A DNA stretch of 64,000 bases, from assembly GCA_013397075.1 (NCBI GenBank), contig VWZS01009726.1, forward strand, positions 760,643 to 824,642. The letters are read 5' to 3'. Each line of letters starts with the position of its first letter. The stretch's first letter is position 1. The notes under the pieces are model-generated. The model was given only the letters and a program-made list of their open reading frames with translations. It had not been told where the DNA came from and ran no database searches. Positions 12,401-26,536 of this stretch are shown in pieces. The stretch is from Rhabdornis inornatus (taxonomy: Eukaryota > Chordata > Aves > Passeriformes > Rhabdornithidae). Position numbers and translations under genes: made by a program.

Positions 12401-15400
12401 GGATAAAATTTTGACTAAAACAACTGAATATTGAGTAAACACAGAGAAAATTGAAATTTGAAATAAACCAAAGCTAGAGAGTACTGAAATTCAAAGAGAT
12501 GCTAGAAAATAGGAAAAATAAAAGCACATGATATCTGTGGTCTTTTATAGTCTAAGGTCTACAAAAAATGTTCAGAATATTGCAAGTGTAACTCACTGCA
12601 CTTCTGTGGACAACAGCGCTTCTTGCTGCATTTTACTTTAAATTTCTCTAATTTTCTGCTTCAAGTCAAGACATTTCATAGAGTTGACAGGAATTTTTTA
12701 AAGTTTTGTTTTATGATAAAAGTCTGGGGAATCGGGTAATGGAGTGTCCCTAAGCCTGGGATGGATACTGGAGAGACCATAGAGATTTGCAGTTGGCACT
12801 GCAGAGGCATTAAGTTCAAACCAGCTCATGAAGAAATCCTGGAGTCTTTCCATGAAAACAAAGCAACCATCAGTTAGGTACATTTGGAAGAATGCATCTA
12901 AGTGGTAGGTTGAAGAAACATTCTTAAGAAACAAGAATTTTACACACAAAGAGCAGTGAAACAGGAGCACATTAGTTTGGGGTGCACGAACAGACACAAA
13001 TATACTTTCTGAAGAGATAGAAAGGAAGGCTGCCTCAGCACACAAGAACTAATGAATTCTGTTTATTCAAAATCCAACTTACAGAGAACTTCCAACAGCT
13101 CATGATAGAATATTGTTTTGCCCCGAAGCTCACTGTAACAGAAAGCTGTGAGACAGAGGTCGCAATCATGGATGAAAGGAAGATAAATTCAAATCAAAAT
13201 GCTGTGGTGTAGGTGCTAAAGAGAAATTATCTAAATGCTACAGAGCAAGAAAGGTAAGGATCACAGGAGTCTCCACTGTGGTAAATCCAGCAGGTTTAAC
13301 TGAGTAATGCAGCAACATCTGGATGGTTTAAAATACATTAGCATAAAAGAAAAAGCCTGTTCTGTGAATTGAAACTATTATTCTATGCGCCACAGGTAGG
13401 GAACAGAACAACCTGCTCCTTTATGCAACAGTTTTAAAATATGTGAAAATTTTTAGCATATGTCTCCACTCTCATCCTCCAATCTTATCTCCTCAAGATC
13501 AGACATTTTAAGTTTTTCCCTTGTCACAGATATCTCTGAATTTCGGGCAAAGCTTGTTGTTTTCCCATAGTTTATCTGAAATTATTCTACATGTTCTTCA
13601 AGTGAAACACTCCAAAAAACGGATTAAGTACTTCAACTTAGTCATTAGCATTGCTGAAGAGTAGAAGGAAAAATACCTGTCTCAAGAACTATACTCATCC
13701 TAATATGTGACATAATATTTGTCCTTCTCACAAATGGTAGGTTTTTTTCCTGGTAAACCAGGAAGAAGACATATGTCTAACTCTGATAAAATATGCTTAC
13801 CTACAAAGAATAACTGAAATATATGGCAAAACACAAAGTCTTTCTTTTGCAAACTAAGTGTAGTTTCAATGTGCAAATGAATTTCATATCCACATACTTG
13901 AAGGGATAAACACCAAACCATATTCAATGGGCTGAATGCTTTTGTCTTGTAAGCTCTGTAGTCTATAGCTCCTTTATTTTTGGAACTGGTATTTAGTTGT
14001 TTCTCATCTTATTGTGTGGCTATTTTTTCCTACCTAAATTTGTAAGTCTTCATCCTTTCTTCTTATGTTCTGCCCTATTTTTATAGCATAATTTCAATTT
14101 TTAAATTGAAATACTATTTTGTATTATCTACCACTGCAGCTCTACAACACCAATTTTTAAAAATTTCTTTAATTTCAAGTCAGTGTTTAAGGATGTTAAT
14201 AAAAATCCTGGATAGTACTGGATACGAGGCAGATGCATATAGAATTCCAGTTGTTACAAACTTTTGATGCTGAACTGGTGATAACTATTGGTGGTCTGAC
14301 TTTCCGAATAGTTTTGGTTTTAGTCTAACATAAATAAATCCTGACCATGTATCCCTGGTCATCTATGAAAATGGCATGCAACACACCCTAAAAAGACACA
14401 ACCTATTCCCTACAGGCTTTATTAAATCAAGGCATTTAATAGTTACTAGTCTCTATCTCAAAGGCCTGCTATCCTCTTAGAGAGAGAAATCAAATTGGGA
14501 TGATATAATTTGTTTACAACAATGTTGTTAAGTTACTCATCTCCTTGTTGCCCTTTGTGATGTTTATAGCCAAGTAGTTGATTATGTTGTTTTATTTCTA
14601 TGCTTCAGAATTTAACAGTACCATTAGCTCTTCAGCTTGGTATTAATAGCATTCAGCAGCTCATAGAAATTGACTTCTTTAATGAAAGATAATTTGCATC
14701 TTTGGCCTTTTCACTTGCTAGAGAACAAAAATTTTGTTGTTTTTCTTACTGCTCTTATTGTACCAGAGAGACATTTTACAATTTCAAAATTGTCCCACTT
14801 TAGTCACTTCTCATGTCATGTCTTGTGTTTGGGAAAGCTTGATTTATAAGAAAAAAAGACTCGATGCTGTTAAGTGGAGGAAGATTTATTCTTATTCAAA
14901 AGTTTTAAATAGGGACTAAACCCAGGAAGATAAATGTGCTGTATTAAAATGGTCCTTGAGGAACAGGATAGCAAAGCACGTCAGGATGTCCCTAAGGAAA
15001 ACAAATACACTTGACACAAATGTGAACAGGACTCAACTGGCAATATTTACTGTGGTAAACAAAATAAGGTCATGGCACAAGCTCAGGCCCAAGCATTCAT
15101 CTAATTAACAGTTAGCACACTCCTGGTCCACTTTTAGCCTGTTCAAAACCCCCTCTTCCAGGAGGTACACAGGAGTGTTTGGGAAGAAGCATGAACCATT
15201 TAATGTTCCTTACAGACAGACTGGGACAACACAATAGTGTTTCAGAGAAAACAGAATTTAACTATATGGATATTGAATGTGTGGCACCACATTCTTGAGA
15301 CCTGAAGCTCTTGGGGCTACAGAATTGTCCCTGGTTCATTTTATATACTAATATACACACAGTGACTGTCTATCCACTGTCACTAACTTCTGTTGAATTA

Positions 15401-17063
15401 ATCAGTGGTTTCTTTTATTTTGATTGCTCCAAGTATTTTGGATTGGTTTGAGTTCTTTTGCAATTCTCTTCTACTCAACATTTGCCATTTGACCTAGCTC
15501 TGCTTTCTGATCTCTTCTGCTTACTTCTTATATTTGAGATCAAACAAGAACTTATAGTTTATCTGGGTCGTTGATTTATACACTGCATACCTCTTGCATT
15601 GGAGGAGTGCATAGTTACTGTAATACCATAGTGCATTTAAGGTGATACATATTTTCTTTTAGTTTTTTCCTATGCTCCCATCCTGTGAAATAATATATAT
15701 TTATTTTCAGAGCTGAAGCCTCCTAATTTGGAATCTGGTCGTTTTATTTTGTTGCATTCCTTTCATCAAAAGATAACTGAGAAGTCAAAATTGTTCACTA
15801 ACACTAGTGACAGTAGATTATTCTACTAGCTTCTCACCCAAAGTTTTATTTTTCTTAACCTTTGTAGCTTAATTGTGTTCACTAGACCATCACCATTATT
15901 TCCATTGTTGTAAATTAACACTGTTGTTTACATTCTTGTCTGCCACTGTCTCCTTATGTCTAAAAAATACATAAGCTCTATTTATATGTTACTATATGTT
16001 ACTTCCATGTTTTTGAAGTGGTTGTTAATGCCATGATGGAATCCCAGAGCCTGTGGACTGGAAAAGTTACTATTTTTAAAGCTGTAGTTAATTTTCATCA
16101 CAGATCTGCCAAATAAGACCATGCAATGATATTTCACAGGAATATTCCCTGTAAACTGACAGGTTTCTATCTTTCACTAAATCCTGTCTGGTACTAGTTA
16201 GAAGACTGCTTGGTATTCACTTTGTTAACGTACAAATCTTCTAAAATAAGTACTGCCAAAACTGAGAGGTTAAACTTTGCTTCTCAGTCAAAATTCAGCA
16301 GGGATTGTGATACGCTACTTAACTACTGAGATGATGATGAAATCAAAACATTTCACAATACATTTGTTAATATATCTGAGAGCATCATGAATAGGTAAAT
16401 TCATTCACGCCCACTGAAATGTAAAAAACATATACAAAAAATTCAGGTGCTGTATTTATTTTTTTTTTAAATATGTAAGTAAAAGTAGTCAATTTGATTC
16501 ATATTGAAGGTAGTAAAAGGAATAGACGGAATTATTTTTTCCTCAGAACCTCAAATCATCAGAGAATTCAATAGAGACAGCAACAGCATTCAAAAAGTGC
16601 CCACACATATTACTCAGATACTAACAAGGTCACACAGAACTTTAAAGTCTGAGACTACTGTGTGCTAGATGTAATGCCTACATACTTGACTTTAAATCTA
16701 GAAACATTCCCAAGCATTGGAACCTGATTGTCAATACTGTTAAATTTTTTGAATGGTTCCTGATAGAGATTTGGTCCAAATAATCTGCTAATCTCCCAAA
16801 GAACTGCAGATATGAATACAAATATGGAACATGCACAGGGAACTATTTCCAGTGGGTTGTCTGCATGCAACTACAGTGTTTTCGAGGGCAAGACAAGTTA
16901 AAAGTACAAACATAGTATTTCATGCCAGCTGGCCTCCATGACAATGTTCCTGGGCACATTTATTTTACTAAAAAAATGACTGCTTGGCAGAAAGGCTGAA
17001 ACTTTTTAACGTGCATAGGAAGTAGTCTACCAATATTGTATGTAAAATATATATATATCCTGA

Positions 17064-17638
17064 CTAATATCAAAAATAGCATGGTCAGCAGGACCAGGGC
17101 AGGGATCAGCTTGTGCTCTGCAGTGGTAAGGCCGCACCTCAAATACTGTATCCAATTCTGGGCCCCACACTGCAAGAGCTGGAGTGTGTCCAGAGAAGGG
17201 CAATGGAGCTGATGAAGGGTCTGTAATATAAATGCTATGAAGAGTGGCTCAGAGAGCTGGGGGTGTTTAGCCAGGAGAAAAGAAGGCTCAGGGGAGACCT
17301 TACCACTCTCTACAACTACCTCAAAGGAGGGTGTAACCAGGTGAGGGTCAGTCTCTTCTCCCAGGAAACAAGGGACAGGACAAGAGGAAATTACCTCAAA
17401 TTGTGCCAAAGGAGGCTCAGGTTGGGTATAAGAAATGTTTTTTAACTGAAGGAGTGGTTAAGCAGTGGATTAGGCTCCTCAGTGAAGTGGTGAAGTAACC
17501 ATTCCTGGAGGCATTCATAAAACGAGTGCACCTGGCACTTCTTGACTTGTTTTAGTGGGCATGGTGGTATTTGATCAAAGGTTAGACTTGATGATCTTGG
17601 AGGTCTTTTCCAACCTTAATGATTCTATGGTTCCATGA
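17064..17638 (+). mobile_element. CR1 LINE, 5'-truncated 3' fragment
   Basis: The segment reads in the sense direction of avian CR1. It starts in the end of ORF2 (diagnostic phrases AGGCCGCACCTCAAATACTG and CCAATTCTGGGCCCC), continues through the segment encoding the C-terminus (GAGAAAAGAAGGCTCAGGGG), and ends in the 3' UTR with GATGATCTTGGAGGTC, TTTTCCAACCTTAATG and the tail GATTCTATGGTTCCATG. It is a 5'-truncated copy of about 575 bp, the usual CR1 outcome. Frameshifts and stops prevent any protein. The 149-codon minus-strand frame at 16960-17409 is the antisense of this repeat. The 3' UTR wording resembles the younger CR1-J/Y-type subfamilies, but the subfamily is not certain. Confidence 0.92.
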
Positions 17639-20337
17639 ATGTAACCATCCTATGGGTCCAAATGGTTATTTGGTAAAATGGCTCTCAACAGTCATGAGAG
17701 CAGGACAGAACTGTGAATTTTAAGTGTCAGTATTTGGCTTTGGTTTCTTCCTCCTGTATACTCAAGCAAAGTATTTTAAATTCTATGGCTGCAGAAATGA
17801 GAGTGGAAAGCAAGAGACTATTTCTTGAGCCTAATGTCTATTACTGCTATTTGCTGCTTTTTGCATGCCAAAGGAATGAGATTAAGGGAATACCCTCAGA
17901 GTATAAAGTACTCTAATACGATTGAACCAATAATCTGATTACAGAATGAGCTGTGCACTGCTCAAGACACACTTGGTGAACACTGTATGCACGCATATCA
18001 TCATCACAAAAACTGTGTCAGTACTTACGATATCACTTATTAGCAGCCTAGTCTACTATTAAAATATTTCTATTTTCCCCTAAAAATCCTTTGGGCATGA
18101 GAAACATACCACACTGCCCACCGGAAAAAGAAAAACAAGACCCTAATGAATCCTATCTAATTTAGTCATGCAACTACATATACACATTATAAGCCTAAAC
18201 CTTTTCAACATTGAAATTAACAAAACATTAAAAGGAGCTGAGCATACACAGCTTCCTTAAAAATGGTTTCAAACACCAAAATAATGTTCTAGGAAAGACT
18301 CAGTACTTATTTGTATTTATGTAAGGAAAATCTGACAAATTTCTTTAAACAGAAAATCACATTTTCCTGGAAAACATACTTATAAAGTATGCATGCTGTT
18401 AGGGTATTAAATAGGAATTGATAACAGGAAAGGCTCTGGCAAATTATAATGTATGTAAAAATGTTGGTCAGTGCAGGTGGATACAACTGGATCTAGGCTT
18501 CTTTACCTATACCCCTATATCTCTAGAAGATGAATTTTATGATATTTCATAAAGAGAAAAAGATTTGGGATTAGGGTTTTTTTTGGCTCTTTATGATTTA
18601 TTGAGGAATTAATATATTTTCTTTCAGCTTAACATTTAAGATAAAATTGCATGCAATCTCAAATGACACTTGGAAATCATGATATCATGATACAAGACAA
18701 TGAAAGTCAGGGAACTGAGAGAAAATGTTTGTCCTATGACATTGGGTGAGTTGGTGATTTTTAAAGAATCCAAATCTGATGTACTAACTGACATATGCCA
18801 GACAACGTGTCATTTAAAACGCATTAAGTAATTAACATAAACATCAGGGAGCTTTGGTTCCAATCAGATTACTTAAAAGGTTAAACTCTTTCTCAGTGAA
18901 GTCAAAACTTCCAGCAATGTCATCTTTGTTTGGATTAAAAAACCTCCCTCGATTTAAACTCCTAGAGAATATAAGGAGTTGTCTGACACTGACACTAACA
19001 GTTTTATTAAAGTAACTCCTTACTTCAGCTGGGCAATGTGAAATAGAAAAATGCCTTTAAAATAATGTAGAGTTTAACCCAAACTCTGTTTTTGAAACCT
19101 TAACAATTTAGCTTGCTGAAACAGAAAAGCATTTTCTAGAAATTAGCACACCCCTAGCATTTTCTAGGAAAAGTAGAAAGATTACAAACCCAAGACCTTG
19201 ATATACATTTGAGAAACCAAATGCCAAACAAAGAAATAAAAAGGGAAATTTTGATTTTGTCTAGTCATTGCAGTTTCTTAATTTGTAGTCTACTTTTATC
19301 TGAGTGTTCGACTATATTTTAATGTAGCCAAAATAAGAATAGCTGTACACATGAAATGCACAGCACTGCCAAAAGTAAAAGAGTAACAAAACCAAGAAAA
19401 AAGTTGTATTTGAATATGAAAAGTGGAAGAAGCTAGGCAACAGTTTCTACCTTAGTGAGCAACTGTCACTGAGAGACAATCATAGATAATTTACTCCCAA
19501 GCAAAAGCTGATTTTGCCACCTGGTGTCTTGCAGGTCAAGCAGCTGGCAGTTAGTATAAGCAACCAAAGAAAATCCAGAATCTAACAGGACAATGAGCCA
19601 CTGCCACTGAGTCTTATGACTTAAGTAAGATTGGGGAGAAACAAAATAGCATAATACCTCAAAGAAGTAGAGAAACTGCTGAATTAAGTGACCAAGAACT
19701 GGGAAAATTACAGAAAATGATCAGAAGAGCAAACCTGGGAACACACAGAAAAAAGAAAAGCTAAGTGTACTTCTAAGTTACATGATTTCCAAGTTCTCCA
19801 GACTCAAAGGACCAGAACTTTTTAACAGTGATTATATACCACTGGTGAGCAGATGGTCTTCTGGCCACTGTCTGCTCAGTTATCCACACCCCAGAGTGAT
19901 AGCCTGGACAACAGAGTCAACATCCTTGTGTGCATTCAAAGTTGAACCAAAGTAAGCTTTGAAACACTGGGGCATTCCACCTCTCATTGATCACAAACCC
20001 CTTAATTAAAGGTGTGCATAAACTAATTCTGGATGGTTAAAATGCTACCTCCTTCAAAAAGAACCCATCTTCCTTGGAAAGAATGACCCAGAAACAGCAA
20101 TTTACATGAATCCTTACTTAGATGAGTAAGTATAAAACAATTTTGATTCACACTTCCTTCTTAAAATCAGAAAGAAAGCTCTTTTGAAACAGAAATCGAG
20201 TTACAATCTTCGTACTTAAAAAAGACAGCTTCTAGTATTCAATCCTTCTCAGACATATTTAATCATGGCATTGACAATATCTCAAGAATGTTTACATATG
20301 ATCACCTCCTCATCAACATACACAGCAGCTTGGATTT

Positions 20338-20456
20338 TAATTCCAATCAATTATGAAATCAATTCCAATTATGAAATCAATTCCAATAATTCCAATCAAT
20401 TATGAAAATTAATAAAAATTAAATGTTGAATGTTGAATTAAATGTTGTTGTTTTGT
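20338..20456. repeat. Imperfect short tandem repeats (ATTCCAATCAATTATGAAATC-like)
   Basis: Three or four overlapping copies of the phrase AATTCCAAT(CA)ATTATGAAATC, with indels, fill 20338-20409. They are followed by a second small repeat, ATGTTGA, from about 20422. The pattern suggests successive replication slippage. Confidence 0.75.
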
Positions 20457-23077
20457 TAACCTTCAAGTCCCTTCTTAGTGAGTTCACTTTCCCCACGTTT
20501 AGCTTACTTTTCTGAGCAAAACTTTGCTCATATGTATACCCCCTACGTGCCAGACTGCACAGTGATGAATTTCCAAGCTTGCTTCCTTCTCTCTTCTGCT
20601 GGTACTTACCTCCCCACTTTCATTTTATTGTTTCTCATTAACCTATTCATCCTATTTCTCTCATAGCTAATTAGAACAAATATGTTTTCCATGACTTAAG
20701 AATCATTCACGCAGTTTCTTGATAGATAAGAAGTGAAATCAATTGGAAACAGGTCTAACTTTCTAGTATCATTGCAGCCAAACTTCCTGTTTGAGTCACA
20801 AAGCAAGACCACTGTGGAATACAGAAATGATAGTGCAAAAGACTACAGCAACATGACTGATGCTTTTTTTTGTTTTCCAGTCGAAGCCTCTACTAGTCAA
20901 AAACTTTGTTACTGTGAAAACAAACTGCTTTTGTGCAACATTGGTGACCATCAATAGAAAAGGACAGATATATACCCTTTAAAACCTGAACATGATTCTG
21001 TACAACTATTTCTTACATGTAGTCACTGTTATATAACTTTACAGTACTCTATTGTGCTAGCATGGTGGTGAAACTGGAACTAGAAATTAAAAATTTACAA
21101 CTTTAAGAAAATCAGATGCACTAAAAAAGCCTATTCAACCAAAAGCAAGCCTATGCACAGACCTAGCAACAAATATGAATCCTATATTTTCCCCTAGATG
21201 CAGAAGAAAAAGTATTTTTTTGCAATGGAAACAAACATTTCTGAATTAGTGCCAACCTACTGAAGTCATGTCAAAGAAATAACAGCCAGACTAGTCTATA
21301 AAAGAACAACTGCACATTTAAGGATTCCATTGAGTAAGGGCTTTTCCACTGAGCAGTGTGTGGAAGAGAAGTATCTTTATTTTACCATAGTTTTGATCAG
21401 AAATACTGTTTTCTTTGTTGATATTTACGGAGTTTAACATGCAAACGTAAACATCCTGAAAAAAGCCAATGGGAACAGTTTTCCAACCATATCCAATCAG
21501 AAACAAAATGCACTATAAATCATCATAATCACAGAAAAAATATTTCCATTCAGTTTTATTTAACTCTTATGTTTTTTAAATTTCTGTAATCAGGCTGGAG
21601 TTTGAAATCTTCTGTGTATCCATACATAATAAATACATAAAAAGCTGGCATCATTGAGGGAAGATTTTCTATCTCTGTGTCTTCTTAGTGTGTAATTCTA
21701 TGTCTATTCATTAATTTCTCATAAAAGTCTTTAGCTAATTTGCGACAAAATTTAACAAGAGTTGAACAAAAGTAAATTAATAATTCTTAATGATAGCTAA
21801 TTTCTCATTATGTTTGCGTAACTGAAAACTACTGAATTAAATTCATGCTACTGATAATGCTCAACATAAATATTCTTATGTGAATTACACCTTGTCAGTA
21901 TCCTTTAAGACCTAACTAGAAGATCACTTCATTTAAATTACCTAATAACAGAGAATGAAGATGTAGTCATCTAGAATAGCTATAGAACCTCACGAATCAC
22001 ACCTGAAATTAGAACTTCAGGGGCTAAGACAAAGGTACACATCCTGACATCTGAGTACGGGACTGCAGATCATGGCAGGTCAAACTTCAGTGATTCAATT
22101 TAGTGAGAAGCAGCTGTTTTAAATCTGCAAATTATGATTAGACACTACAGTTTGACAGTGCTGAAAGAGAGGTCTTGCATCCTCACTTTTCCCTGTTGTC
22201 AACCCACACCAGCAACACTCTTACTTTTTATTTAGTTTCATCCTTCTCACCCTCGGTAATGGACTTCCCACACCGTATCTCAGTGCCCAGGACAAAATAT
22301 CCATACAACCCAAGATTAAACATTTAATGAGTTAAACATTTTCTTTTTCCCAAGATAGTTCTATGACATTTTAGTGAGCTTCGGAAATACAAACAAGTTA
22401 GGGGATTTCCCATTACTGCCCTGAAAAATTTTTACTGTTGTGAAAGTTGTTAGCTTGTCTATATCCATTTCACGCAATGTCTTTTTAAAATACACTCTTT
22501 ATTAATTAACTCATAGCCTGTGTCAAAGTTCCAGGATCTATTAAAATCTTCAGGGATATTAATGAAGGCAAATGATTTTTGTTTAGTAAGTGTAAGAAAA
22601 GAAACCTGGAGATTTAGAGAAATCTGTAATTTAACGAAGCAATCCTGAAAGTACTATTGGGAACTAGATAACAGAAAAACACTCAACTCTGCCAAGTAAA
22701 ACGCACACTAGAAAAGTCATTGTAATGTGGCCATTTTGAGACAAGGAAGTAATGTTCCCTCCTTAATGGGTCCAACTGAGCTGAACTTTGAGGTGATTGT
22801 GTATTCCCCATCAGATGACACTTTCAAATGATAAATTTCACCTCACTTAAGCAGTAACCTATAGCTGAGCTCAGTGGGGGTCTCTATATTGTCAATGAAG
22901 AGAATCAGGCTGTTAAAGGTGACTCATCTTACTTGTTTTAAGTAAAGATAAATTTTGCTGAGAAGTGCTTAATTCTTACTGACTATGAACAAAGAGCCTA
23001 GGCAGCCTGTTATAAGTACCCACACTTTAAAGAACTACAATCACAGGAACAAGTGGGAAGGCATTGAGACTCAAGCA

Positions 23078-23129
23078 ATAAAAAAATAAGAAAAGAAAGA
23101 GAAAAAACAAAAGAAAAAAGAAAAAAAGA
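23078..23129. repeat. Polypurine low-complexity tract
   Basis: About 50 bases of A and G with only a few pyrimidines, 30 bases before the CR1 fragment at 23160. CR1 elements do not end in poly(A), so the tract is probably unrelated to that insertion. Confidence 0.8.
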
Positions 23130-23159
23130 TAGTATCAAAGTCTCATGACAGGCAACTGC

Positions 23160-23815
23160 AAATACCCCACTGCCATGGCCAGGGATACCTTTCACTAGAC
23201 CAGGTTGGTCAGAGTTCCATCCAACCTGGCCTTAAACACTCCCAGGGATGACGCATCCAAACTTCTCTGGGCAACCCAATCCAGTGCCTTACCACTCTCA
23301 CAGTAAATACTTTTTTCCTAATATCTAGTCTAAACCTATTTTCTATCAGTCTGAAAACATACCCCCTTGTCCTGTCACTCCATGCTCTTGTAAATAGCTG
23401 CTCTTCTTTCTTGTAGGCTCCCCTTCAGGTACTGGAAGGCCACAATTAGGTAGCCCTGAAGCCCTTTGTTCTCCAGGACGGACAATCCCATTTCTCTCAG
23501 CCTTTTCTCATAGCAGAGGTGCTCCAGCCCCCCAAAAAATTGGTGTCCCTCCTCTGGGCTCACTCCAGTGGGTCCCTGTCCCTCCTGTGCAGGGACCCCA
23601 GCTCTGGATGCAGTGCTCCAGGTGGGTCTCAGCAGAGCAGAGCAGAGGGGCAGAATCCCCTCCCTGCCCTGCTGCCCACGGGGCTCTGGGTGCAGCCCAG
23701 GACACGTTTGGCTCTCTGGGCTGTGAGTGCCATGGCCAGGGCATGTCCAGCCTCTCACCCACAGCACCCCCAAGCCCTTCTGGGCAGAGCTGCTGTTGGA
23801 TTTCTTCATATCCCT
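23160..23815 (-). mobile_element. CR1 LINE fragment, minus strand
   Basis: The plus strand reads as the reverse complement of avian CR1, from the 3' UTR (CTGCCATGGCCAGGGATACC, CACTAGACCAGGTTGG) into the end of ORF2 (TTCAGGTACTGGAAGGCC, GGTGCTCCAGCC). The extreme 3' tail of about 60 bp is missing, and the element is 5'-truncated at about 23800-23815. The part 23541-23794 is far better preserved than the rest and is almost identical to 28415-28668 in the next CR1. The overlapping open frames on both strands (23375-23947 and shorter) are translations of this GC-rich block, not genes. Confidence 0.92.
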
Positions 23816-25150
23816 GTCTTTTCTTAACAATTTAGTATCCAAAGTTATATTATTGTCAGTCACATGGCTGTGTACTGCAGAGACATTTCCTGTCAAAGAC
23901 TTCTCAAACTCTTCTATCTCCTTGTATATGTTCTGAAGATGTAACACAGAATTTTGTTTCCTTTCTCTTCACAAAGCAACATAAAGAAGGTTCAACAGAG
24001 CAATTACTGTGGAATTACTTTTATGTCATGTTAGTACAACAGAAAGGCTTACACTGAAAGTATTTTAAGCATCAGCTACACCAAGAACAAAGGCCAGATG
24101 ATTTCCATCTTACACCTTTCACTTCCTCCCCCTCTTCCCCTTTCCTAGCTACACATACCAGCCAGAAAATCCTAGAATTTTGTAGCTGTTCTTTCTGCAG
24201 GATAATTTTGATTTTGCATAGGGCTCTAGCAGAGTATACGAGAGATTCTCACTCTGCAAAACAGATAACATCTGTTAGCCAAAAGATAATATCTTGAAAC
24301 AAGATATTCTGGATTATGATCTGCTTTATATTTGGTAGTATGAATGTATCCCTGATGGTCAATCAAGCTATGTTAGTATACTCTTTATTTCAGTATATCT
24401 GTCACTGTTGCCCTTTTGTAAAAATTGGCCGAGCAGACATTTTCATAGTGTGTTACAGAACAGTTCAAACATTATGATGCAAAACTTCATCATGCACAAA
24501 TTGGGAAGCCACATCCACGGTTTTATTTCACATATTGTACTCAGCAGACTAGAAGCTAAAATAAGTTTCAGCAATCAAATTAGACCTATTTATGGTATTT
24601 ATTTAATAAGAACTTCCTACCTCAGAGCAATCCTTATTTAAAAACAAATGCATGATCATATAAATATTCAGTCCAATCTTTGCTGCTTGAGTCTACTGTA
24701 TCATTTTAACAGAAGCTTTTGGATGTGCAAGTACAGTATTTGTAAGAGTAAATGCTCCCAGAAATCATGTTTTTTTGAGTTAATATAATTAATATTAAAA
24801 GAATATAGATGAAAATTGCCTTTGCTTCTCTCTTCTTGTTCAAAAACTTTTGGATTGACTAGCTTTTATGTGGGTCTTGATGGTGGCTTTGTAACCTGTA
24901 TAATGGCTGTTTGAATCTTGGCTATTATTTTATTTTGTCTCCTTCTTCCTAAGCAATGTTGAATATTCAATATATTGTGTTCAAATATGTAGGTTGAAAC
25001 AAAAGACAATATTTGGCCCTAATACAATACCTAATAACTCTGATGCAGTGCTCTACACACATATGAAGCAAATATAATTAAGCAAGAAGGAAAGCAACCT
25101 TCCAGGAAGAAGGTAGAAGAGATTATCAGGCTCCAGACATGGAAAATTAC

Positions 25151-25201
25151 TTTCCTTTCTTTCTTTTCTTTTTTCCTTTTCTTTTTTCTTTCTTCTTTTT
25201 T
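25151..25201. repeat. Polypyrimidine (CTTT)n-like tract
   Basis: About 50 bases of almost pure C and T on the plus strand with irregular CTTT/TTTTC units. It is a simple repeat. Confidence 0.85.
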
Positions 25202-26536
25202 AAAGATCACTAAAATGTTGTGAAAGAAAAAAAAGTATCTACCTTTTGTCCACAGTTAAACCTTGACCTAAAATATTCTCAGCCACTTTACTCATAAATC
25301 ACAATTTTAATATCAAGAAGTAGATGTTGTAAAATTCATTTAAAGTATTACCATAAATTCTAAATAATTTGACACCTTATCAATATCCTAGTAGATTTTC
25401 AATATTTGAGGATGAACATGTATCTTTTAATTACCATCATCAGAAAATGTTACATCTTTACATGCTTTATCTGCATTAACAAATAATGTGGTGCAATTGA
25501 AGCACATCTTTAAAGAAAAAGAGTTTTTGCTCAGTGCCTCATACGCATTTAAGGGCTTTCATTGAATTCTTGTTCTAGCATGGTATGTTTCAGGTCTGAA
25601 TACACCAGAGAAACTGGGAATACCATTAGGCAACCTTACTGCTGAATAGTGAGTCTCAGACCATCTGGAGTAACAAACATACAAATTGCACTCATTTAAA
25701 GTGCACTACAAATACATGCAGATAAAGGTGGAGTGGAGTATGAAAGTGTTCTTTGTACAAAAAGTCAAAACCAGTTAAAATATATAAGATATTATAAAAT
25801 TTTCTTTAAAAATTTTGAGTATTTTGCATATTGCTTGCATTTTCTTGTTTAGATACCTGAATGGCATTTCTTTACCATTCTTGTTCATGTGGTGGCAAGA
25901 GAACAGCTAAATAACCACACCAAGACTCTCTTCCTTCATTAGTCACATAAAATACATATCAAATTAGTCAATGACTTCGTCAGTGGGATTCAACACCCTG
26001 ATACCTGGCCATTTCCTCTATATAAACTATAAACTCTGCTTTGGATGGGTGTTCCCATACCTAAAGAAATTTGTTCCTCCTTTTTTACTTCATCACAATA
26101 GCTACACAGAAGTACAAGATGTTCTGAGGCTATACCCACTGTAGATGCTGTTATTCTGTCATTTTCCTGCTTTTGTACAATGCTCCATCTTTTCTTCACA
26201 AAAGAAGAATGACAAAAAACTCTTATACAAGGACATCTCAAATACATACAAATTGTGATATGTACCCATTGTCTTCAAATCTATAAATATTTTCCATGCT
26301 TGACAATATGCAAATACTTTCAACTTAACATGGACTGATTTTTAAATAGGAATGTTTTTAAGGTCTCGTAAGAGTACATTGGTTTTATTTCCATGCACAC
26401 TGCTTTGCTTTGTTCTTGTACAAACATGAGCATGTAGCACAGAATCAGAAAGCCTTCACACTGGCTTTAACTAACTCATTAAGCACATAATCTTCAGGAA
26501 ATACTTCTTCAGACATCTATAAAAATAAGTAGTCAC

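Larger units (their letters stand above)
7214..17063. other. Unique AT-rich non-coding DNA
   Basis: No gene or dated repeat is recognised, apart from the simple repeats listed separately. Open frames of 60 to 115 codons (for example minus strand 11988-12308 and 12698-13045) have no recognisable domain and no convincing splice context. Confidence 0.6.
17639..23159. other. Unique AT-rich non-coding DNA
   Basis: No gene is recognised. A perfect 16-bp palindrome (18676-18691), a cluster of diverged short repeats (20338-20456) and a polypurine stretch (23078-23129) are the only visible structures. Confidence 0.6.

Noticed and set aside
12698..13045. 115-codon minus-strand frame
   Set aside because: Its length is within chance expectation for this composition. 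No domain, splice or promoter context was seen.
18676..18691. Perfect 16-bp palindrome ATCATGATATCATGAT
   Set aside because: A short AT-rich palindrome of this kind is expected now and then in 64 kb, and no neighbouring feature gives it meaning.
19514..19530. CTCF-like core on the minus strand (ACACCAGGTGGCAA)
   Set aside because: It is only a partial match to the motif and cannot be told from chance without binding or conservation data.
23375..23947. 190-codon minus-strand frame and several overlapping frames on both strands
   Set aside because: They are translations of the CR1 fragment. The plus-strand ones are antisense, and none matches an intact CR1 protein over its length.
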